Shown: positions 61,101-64,000 of the stretch, piece after piece
Numbering within the stretch: position 1 is the first letter of the stretch
How the letters are laid out: each line of letters begins with the position of its first letter
Source of the DNA: Alterisphingorhabdus sp038748365
GTDB taxonomy: Bacteria; Pseudomonadota; Alphaproteobacteria; Sphingomonadales; Sphingomonadaceae
NCBI GenBank assembly: GCA_038748365.1
Contig: JBCDIZ010000002.1
Coordinates: 300,110-364,109 of the forward strand
Reading direction: 5' to 3'
Length of the DNA stretch: 64,000 nucleotides
Notes under the pieces: generated by a model
What the model was told of the DNA's origin: nothing
What the model saw: the letters and a program-made list of their open reading frames with translations, nothing else
Database searches by the model: none
Translations under genes and position numbers: made by a program

Positions 61101-64000
61101 CTATTGTTACTGGCAACGATAACGTTGCCACGGGACGTAATGCGGGCAGAGACGTTTCAGGCAATGGCAACTTTGCCAGTGGCTATAGCGCGGGCAATTA
61201 TGTCGATGGCAATAACAATATCGCCAGTGGCCGTTACGCAGGCTACATCGTCAGCGGCAACAACAATATCGCCAGTGGCAATAACGCCGGTCGGAATGTT
61301 ACCGGCAGCAGTAACAGTGCGATCGGGACCGAGGCAGGCAGAGACGTTTCCGGTAACAGCAATATCGCCAGTGGCAGCTATGCGGGCTCTGATGTTACCG
61401 GTAGCAACAATATCAGCAGCGGTTTTCGCGCGGGGCAGATGGTGTCCGGCAGCTATAATATCGCCAGCGGCTTCGATGCCGGGAACAGCGTTATCGGCAG
61501 CTATAATCTCGCCAACGGCTATTATGCCGGTGGAAATGTCACAGGAAGCCGCAATCTCGGCACTGGCTTTCGTGCCGGAGGGAATGTCTCGGGCGACTAT
61601 AATATAGGGGTGGGTAGCTACGCTGGCTACAATGTCACCGGCACCAGAAACGTCGCCATCGGCCAGAATGCCGGTCGCAACGTGTCGGGCAATCTCAATA
61701 TCGCCAGCGGCTATAGTGCCGGGAGAGATGTTACCGGCGTTGGCAGCATTGCCATCGGTCAGGTTGCGGGGGCGAGGGTTTCCGGCGACAGGAACATGGC
61801 GTTTGGCTTTACCGCAGGCAACTCCGTCACCGGCGACAACAATATCGCCACCGGCTCCACGGCTGGCGCTTTTGTCTCGGGCGACGACAATATCGCAACC
61901 GGCCGCCAAGCGGGTATTGATGTCACCGGCGACGACAATATCGCGACCGGCCGCGATGCGGGTATCTTTGTTACCGGCGATAACAATATCGCCACCGGCC
62001 TAAACGCTGGCTACAATGTCTCTGGCTTTGACAATATTGCCAGCGGATTGTTTGCCGGTGGTAATGTTACAGGCTCCAGGAACATAGCCATCGGCCTGGG
62101 TGCTGGTGGCGACGTGTCGGGCACTAACAATGTCGCCAATGGCTATATTGCGGGCACAGATGTCACCGGCCTTAACAATATCGCCAATGGCCGTAGAGCG
62201 GGCAGCTTTGTCACGGGCGATTCAAATGTCGCCAGTGGCAGCTATGCCGGTAACACTGTCTCAGGTAATGACAATATCGCAACCGGGCGCGAGGCGGGTT
62301 TCATTGTTACAGGTGATTACAATATCGCCACCGGTCGGCGCGCTGGCTACAATGTTAGCGGCAACAGAAATAACGCGAGTGGCGTGAATGCCGGTCGGGA
62401 TGTCACCGGCAGCTACAATATCGCCAGCGGCGCCTCCGCTGGACAGATATTGTCCGGCAGCAATAATGTTGCCAGCGGAACAGATGCAGGCAATCGGATT
62501 ACAGGCAATAACAACACGTCTATTGGCCAGCTAGCGGGTCAATACACCAGCGGTGATCATAACATTGCTACAGGCTTTACTTCGGGTATCTTCACCAGTG
62601 GAAACGACAATATCGCCAGCGGCAGAGGTTCTGGCCAGAATGTCGTGGGTGACGCCAATGTCGCCAGCGGCCTGTTTGCTGGTCGCGGCACCTCTGGCGA
62701 TGATAATATCGCCAGTGGCACACGCGCCGGTCAATTTGTTACCGGCGACGATAATATCGGCATTGGACGAGAAGCAGGCCGGTATGTCGCGGGCAATGAG
62801 AACATCGCCAGCGGCAGATATGCCGGTTACAATGTCACCGGCGACAACAATATCGCGAGTGGCTATAATGCCGGCCAGTATGTGTCGGGCAACGACAATA
62901 TCGCGAGCGGTAGTAACGCGGGCGAAAGTGTCACAGGCAATAGAAATGTGGGCATTGGGTCGGGTGTCGGTAACCGCGTCACCGGCAACTTCAACATCGC
63001 AACCGGAAACGGTTCTGGTAATAGTACAAGTGGCATTGGGAACACAGTCATGGGTCCAAGCTCCGGAAATAGCGTTTCCGGAACCGGCAATACGGCACTG
63101 GGCCTGTCAGCGGGTAACAGCATTATCGGCGACTATAATTCTTCCAGTGGCGTTAATGCGGGCAGCGGTACGCGCGGCAACGCCAATATCGCCAATGGTT
63201 TGCGCGCAGGCTCGGGTGTTGCGGGCAATTATAATATCGGCATTGGACTAGAAGCGGGCCGTGGCATCACCGCCTCTCGCGCCATCTCTTTGGGCTACAG
63301 AGCAACCGGCAGCGCCGATGACGCAATTGCGCTGGGCAGCAATGCTTCGGCAACCAATATCGGTGATGTCGCGCTGGGTTCGGATAGCGTCAGCGCCGCT
63401 GCGGTCGGTGTATCGAGCGTCACCATAGGCGGCACCACCTTCAGCGGTTTCGCCGGGACAACACCGGGAAGCGTGGTCTCTATCGGCGATGTCGGCGCGG
63501 AACGCCAGATCATCAATGTCGCCGCCGGACGGGTCAGTTCGACCTCCACCGATGCCGTCAATGGCTCGCAGCTTTTTGCCTTTGCCGATCAGGTCAGCCA
63601 GAACACCGCCGATCTCGCCAATATCGCGGCTGGCGGCGGCGTGTCCAACTATCTCAATGTCAATGGCACCAATAGCGGCGTCGGCTCCAATGACGCGGCC
63701 AATTCCGGCGCAACCGGCACCAATGCCATAGCCATTGGCGACAGCGCCGAGGCGTCTGGCGATGACGCACTGGCCATCGGTTCCAGCGCGATCGTCAGCG
63801 GCGACAATGCGATTGCTATCGGCATCAATGCGCTTTCGCTCGGCTCGGTCGCCATGGGGGCAGGGGCACAGGCAGCGGGGGGAACGGCTATTGGCGATGG
63901 CGCGATTGCCGGGACGGACGGAGCAGGCAATGCCGACGGCACCACCGGCGGTACTGCACTCGGCGAGAATGCCATCGCCAACGGTTTCAACAACACCACC
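55196..64000 (+). CDS. Giant trimeric-autotransporter-type adhesin (YadA/Hep_Hag-like), 3' end outside window
   Basis: One open frame from ATG 55196 to the window end: 2935 codons without a stop in the stretches checked across it. An unusually long signal region (about 80 residues, MKKSYPANNH start, GVMALLALQGEAQAQ end) is followed by 137 tandem 16-residue repeats of pattern NIAsGxxAGxxVxGxx in three blocks: 31, 33 and 73 units. These are separated by three neck-like modules (ERQIINVAAGR then STDAINGSQLF) at residues about 680, 1436 and 2768, as in YadA-type heads. The C-terminal membrane anchor is not reached. Expected as a long surface fibre for adhesion or biofilm. Beware of long spurious frames on both strands. 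Confidence 0.88.
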   Translation, partial: MKKSYPANNHLSHNWVAGGGLTRAARRRVMAILRASCMVLGIRRKNRSLGLLGFGGGRVASASAAGVMALLALQGEAQAQNIYNTGTPPPSTATNGTAIGSGAGGSASGDANVAVGIFAGQNVTGDDNVAIGNAAGSSTSGDANVAIGNAAAQSTTGDDNIAIGTFAGQSASGDDNIAMGRNAGQSITGNYNIANGLSAGQLVSGDNNIASGYNAGSSVDGSSNTASGRNAGRDVTGNRNIASGESAGRDVEGNDNAARGFFAGAYSSGSNNISDGSNTGVFVTGSYNVAIGREAGRNLSGDNNTGLGFSAGSLVTGDNNIATGEFAGRVVDGNDNIASGQNAGRDVEGNENIASGRDAGRNVSGLRNIASGLNAGRNVSGNDNISSGYGAGYNASGNQNIGIGNDAGYSVTGEDNVAMGRAAGGGVSGNSNVASGSFAGFNASGNNNIASGTEAGRDVDGDDNIASGREAGRDVEGSGNIASGQGAGTGVIGDTNVAIGAASGNSVTGLSNTVIGPNAGNNVQGDFNFAAGSNAADDTSGDANIAIGLAAGAAVTGDDNIGLGLNAGAVVSGDNNLAFGEFTGRSVTGNDNISLGRNAGDSITASRAVAIGLSAIGSADDSIALGSNASAINIGDVALGSGSLTAAAVGVSDVTIGTTTFSGFAGTNPMSVISVGADTAERQIINVAAGRIGATSTDAINGSQLFAVANQVAQNTSDIANLAGGGPGGGGAVDYVNVNGSATGIGSNDALNSGATGTNAIAIGDSAQAVGEEAIAIGPRAGTNSTGGFTVAIGTDAGSNVTGNANIAIGPASGNNVSGSTNIASGPGSGNDVTGGANTAMGPGAGNAVSGSNNSAFGVDSGNGVTGDNNFAGGRSAGSGANGNDNIALGRFAGGSVIGNYNIASGYNAGRDASGDDNIASGREAGRNVTGGSNIATGLEAGRNVEGNYNIASGSGAGNDVTGSENIAAGQYAGIDVSGSGNIGFGQDAGQNVTGDENSAIGRVAGANVIGSYNIANGRGAGNDVDGSDNIASGRDSGRDVDGSDNIASGRNAGNDVEGDYNIASGFNAGTDVSGNYNIASGYEAGMNVTGLANIASGYNAGSDVSGNYNIASGTEAGRDVSGDSNIASGTDAGYTVNGNNNVATGSLAGRYVSGNSNLAIGDQAGNTVDGNDNIGFGNNAGTAVTGNSNIASGVGAGVSVDGSLNVANGGNAGRNVAGSFNMASGYSAGRDVAGTSNLASGFNAGRDVIGNSNIANGADSGRNVQGNFNVVTGNLSGRFVQGNYNFASGNNAGNTLFGNNNIALGRNAGGSIGSAGANVNSTIAIGFDSAARANNALAIGTNALASGANAISVGLNSSAATTSVALGNNADATESSALALGRDAQATNAFAVALGSDSVTANAVGTSAVVIGTTTFSGFAGTTPGSVVSVGAVGAERQIINVAAGRVSSTSTDAINGSQLFSVANQVAQNTANISTLAGGGSLGALNYVNVDGSATGAGSNDATDLTAVGTNSIAIGNRAQAQGDDSIAIGASAGEQLTGTGNVAFGVEAGFGLSGIDNILTGTEAGRNLTGNRNIAIGDSAGLDASGNDNIFNGAFAGRDTTGEGNIALGGESGRENSGDFNIALGNESGFQVIGNNNFAIGSDAGVRVTGNGNIANGLNSGSEVEGNFNVAFGTNSGVGTSGNFNVAAGAGSGSSVEGNYNISTGQGSGYRVEGDHNIVSGRESGNRLQGSNNILSGQRAGFQMTGSDNIATGRSAGENVSGSYNIASGYNAGRDVDGSYNIANGGNAGRNVTGDRNTATGANAGRDVSGFNNIAIGNEVGRNVSGSVNIAVGNFSGIDTVGNQNTILGQGGGNAVSGSGNTAVGANSGNGVSGDNNFAGGLAAGVGTNGNANIATGLAAGRDVSGDNNIASGRNAGRYVDGDDNIASGSYAGSGVSGDSNIASGTNAGQDIEGNFNIANGINAGAIVTGNDNVATGRNAGRDVSGNGNFASGYSAGNYVDGNNNIASGRYAGYIVSGNNNIASGNNAGRNVTGSSNSAIGTEAGRDVSGNSNIASGSYAGSDVTGSNNISSGFRAGQMVSGSYNIASGFDAGNSVIGSYNLANGYYAGGNVTGSRNLGTGFRAGGNVSGDYNIGVGSYAGYNVTGTRNVAIGQNAGRNVSGNLNIASGYSAGRDVTGVGSIAIGQVAGARVSGDRNMAFGFTAGNSVTGDNNIATGSTAGAFVSGDDNIATGRQAGIDVTGDDNIATGRDAGIFVTGDNNIATGLNAGYNVSGFDNIASGLFAGGNVTGSRNIAIGLGAGGDVSGTNNVANGYIAGTDVTGLNNIANGRRAGSFVTGDSNVASGSYAGNTVSGNDNIATGREAGFIVTGDYNIATGRRAGYNVSGNRNNASGVNAGRDVTGSYNIASGASAGQILSGSNNVASGTDAGNRITGNNNTSIGQLAGQYTSGDHNIATGFTSGIFTSGNDNIASGRGSGQNVVGDANVASGLFAGRGTSGDDNIASGTRAGQFVTGDDNIGIGREAGRYVAGNENIASGRYAGYNVTGDNNIASGYNAGQYVSGNDNIASGSNAGESVTGNRNVGIGSGVGNRVTGNFNIATGNGSGNSTSGIGNTVMGPSSGNSVSGTGNTALGLSAGNSIIGDYNSSSGVNAGSGTRGNANIANGLRAGSGVAGNYNIGIGLEAGRGITASRAISLGYRATGSADDAIALGSNASATNIGDVALGSDSVSAAAVGVSSVTIGGTTFSGFAGTTPGSVVSIGDVGAERQIINVAAGRVSSTSTDAVNGSQLFAFADQVSQNTADLANIAAGGGVSNYLNVNGTNSGVGSNDAANSGATGTNAIAIGDSAEASGDDALAIGSSAIVSGDNAIAIGINALSLGSVAMGAGAQAAGGTAIGDGAIAGTDGAGNADGTTGGTALGENAIANGFNNTT
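55529..57016 (+). repeat. Adhesin repeat block 1: 31 units of 48 bases
   Basis: Coding tandem repeat, 31 units of exactly 16 residues, phase unbroken (first unit starts 55529, last 56969). Unit pattern N-I/V-A-x-G-x-x-A-G-x-x-V-x-G-x-x. DNA identity between units is modest, with GACAATATCGCC as the best-conserved segment. Confidence 0.9.
57233..57313 (+). other. Adhesin neck-like motif 1
   Basis: 27 codons from AERQIINVAAGR to STDAINGSQLF, the hallmark of YadA-type neck segments that join head beta-rolls to stalks. The wider module (about 57017-57560) also contains classical short SIALGxxA-type head repeats and a GTTTFSGFAGT segment. Confidence 0.85.
57563..59146 (+). repeat. Adhesin repeat block 2: 33 units of 48 bases
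   Basis: Coding tandem repeat in the same phase and pattern as block 1; unit starts checked at 57563, 58043, 59051 and 59099 are all multiples of 48 apart. The last unit (GRNAGGSIGSAG) is degenerate and leads into the second neck module. Confidence 0.88.
59501..59581 (+). other. Adhesin neck-like motif 2
   Basis: AERQIINVAAGR to STDAINGSQLF, as motif 1. Its module (about 59147-59770) has more classical 14-residue head repeats (ALAIGTNALASGANAISVG, SVALGNNADATESSALALG) than modules 1 and 3, so it is longer. Confidence 0.85.
59777..63280 (+). repeat. Adhesin repeat block 3: 73 units of 48 bases
   Basis: Largest block. Unit starts at 59777, 60545, 61745, 62417, 62897 and 63233 are all whole multiples of 48 bases apart, so no insertion or deletion has shifted the 16-residue phase over 3.5 kb. 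Units differ at x positions, so no exact long repeat was seen. Confidence 0.88.
63497..63577 (+). other. Adhesin neck-like motif 3
   Basis: AERQIINVAAGR to STDAVNGSQLF. Module 3 (about 63260-63790) is very similar to module 1 at both the protein and DNA level (SRAxxxG, SADDxIALGSNASAxNIGDVALGS), pointing to internal duplication of the module. Confidence 0.85.

Noticed and set aside
55529..63280. Regular 48-base periodicity resembling a repeat-spacer array
   Set aside because: The period is a coding 16-residue repeat in one open frame; there is no invariant DNA repeat alternating with unique spacers and no cas gene, so it is not CRISPR.
55555..63999. Many long open frames on the minus strand and in another plus frame through the adhesin (for example 56114-56767, 61157-61909, 62553-63251)
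   Set aside because: They consist of low-complexity repeats that mirror the adhesin codons, lack ribosome sites and known domains; they are shadows of the repeat.

Overview
The window looks like a chromosomal stretch from an alphaproteobacterium of the order Sphingomonadales, probably aquatic. The basis is an unusually high density of TonB-dependent receptors (seven), sphingomonad-style FecI/FecR/receptor cassettes, GPH-type MFS transporters paired with receptors, TetR-controlled catabolic clusters and moderate GC. Genus is not resolvable from the sequence alone. No rRNA, tRNA, CRISPR array, insertion sequence or phage gene was recognised.

Layout. (1) 1-10532: first catabolic cluster. It holds the 3' tip of a fumarylacetoacetate hydrolase-like gene, two TetR regulators, two unrelated esterases (HSL type and carboxylesterase type B), a TonB receptor, a GPH-family MFS transporter, a Baeyer-Villiger-type flavoprotein monooxygenase and an SDR dehydrogenase. 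The logic suggested is uptake, alcohol to ketone, ketone to ester or lactone, then hydrolysis. Two related TAGTnnACTA palindromes sit in its divergent promoters. (2) 10550-35193: iron-acquisition island. An isoprenylcysteine methyltransferase-like protein leads into three tandem ECF sigma/FecR/STN-receptor cassettes. These are followed by a siderophore receptor, a PepSY membrane protein, a SufC-like ATPase with a short SufB-like partner, a TetR, another siderophore receptor and a small protein of unknown function. Fur-box-like palindromes precede six of the transcription units, with a weaker one before a seventh. (3) 35224-50288: second catabolic cluster built around CoA-thioester chemistry: NAD-dependent epimerase/dehydrogenase, cupin dioxygenase-like protein, MDR alcohol dehydrogenase, epoxide-hydrolase-like hydrolase, acyl-CoA ligase, TonB receptor, TetR, thiolase, enoyl-CoA hydratase, FAD oxidoreductase, MaoC hydratase, MFE2-like SDR and a second GPH transporter. 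Five copies of a CTGAACnnnTGTTCAG-type operator mark its divergent promoters, so the block reads as one TetR regulon. (4) 50302-54873: a degraded AraC gene, a PDZ/alpha-beta hydrolase fusion, an intact AraC regulator and a CadC-like winged-helix/TolB-like/TPR regulator. (5) 55196 to the end: one uninterrupted giant reading frame for a trimeric-autotransporter-type adhesin. It carries 137 tandem 16-residue repeats in three blocks separated by YadA-like neck modules, and runs out of the window without a stop.

Most notable: a Fur-box-preceded, minimal SufB-SufC-like pair (resembling the archaeal-type SMS minimal Fe-S system) beside a siderophore receptor and a putative reductase; the giant perfectly phased repeat adhesin; and the operator-defined catabolic regulon.
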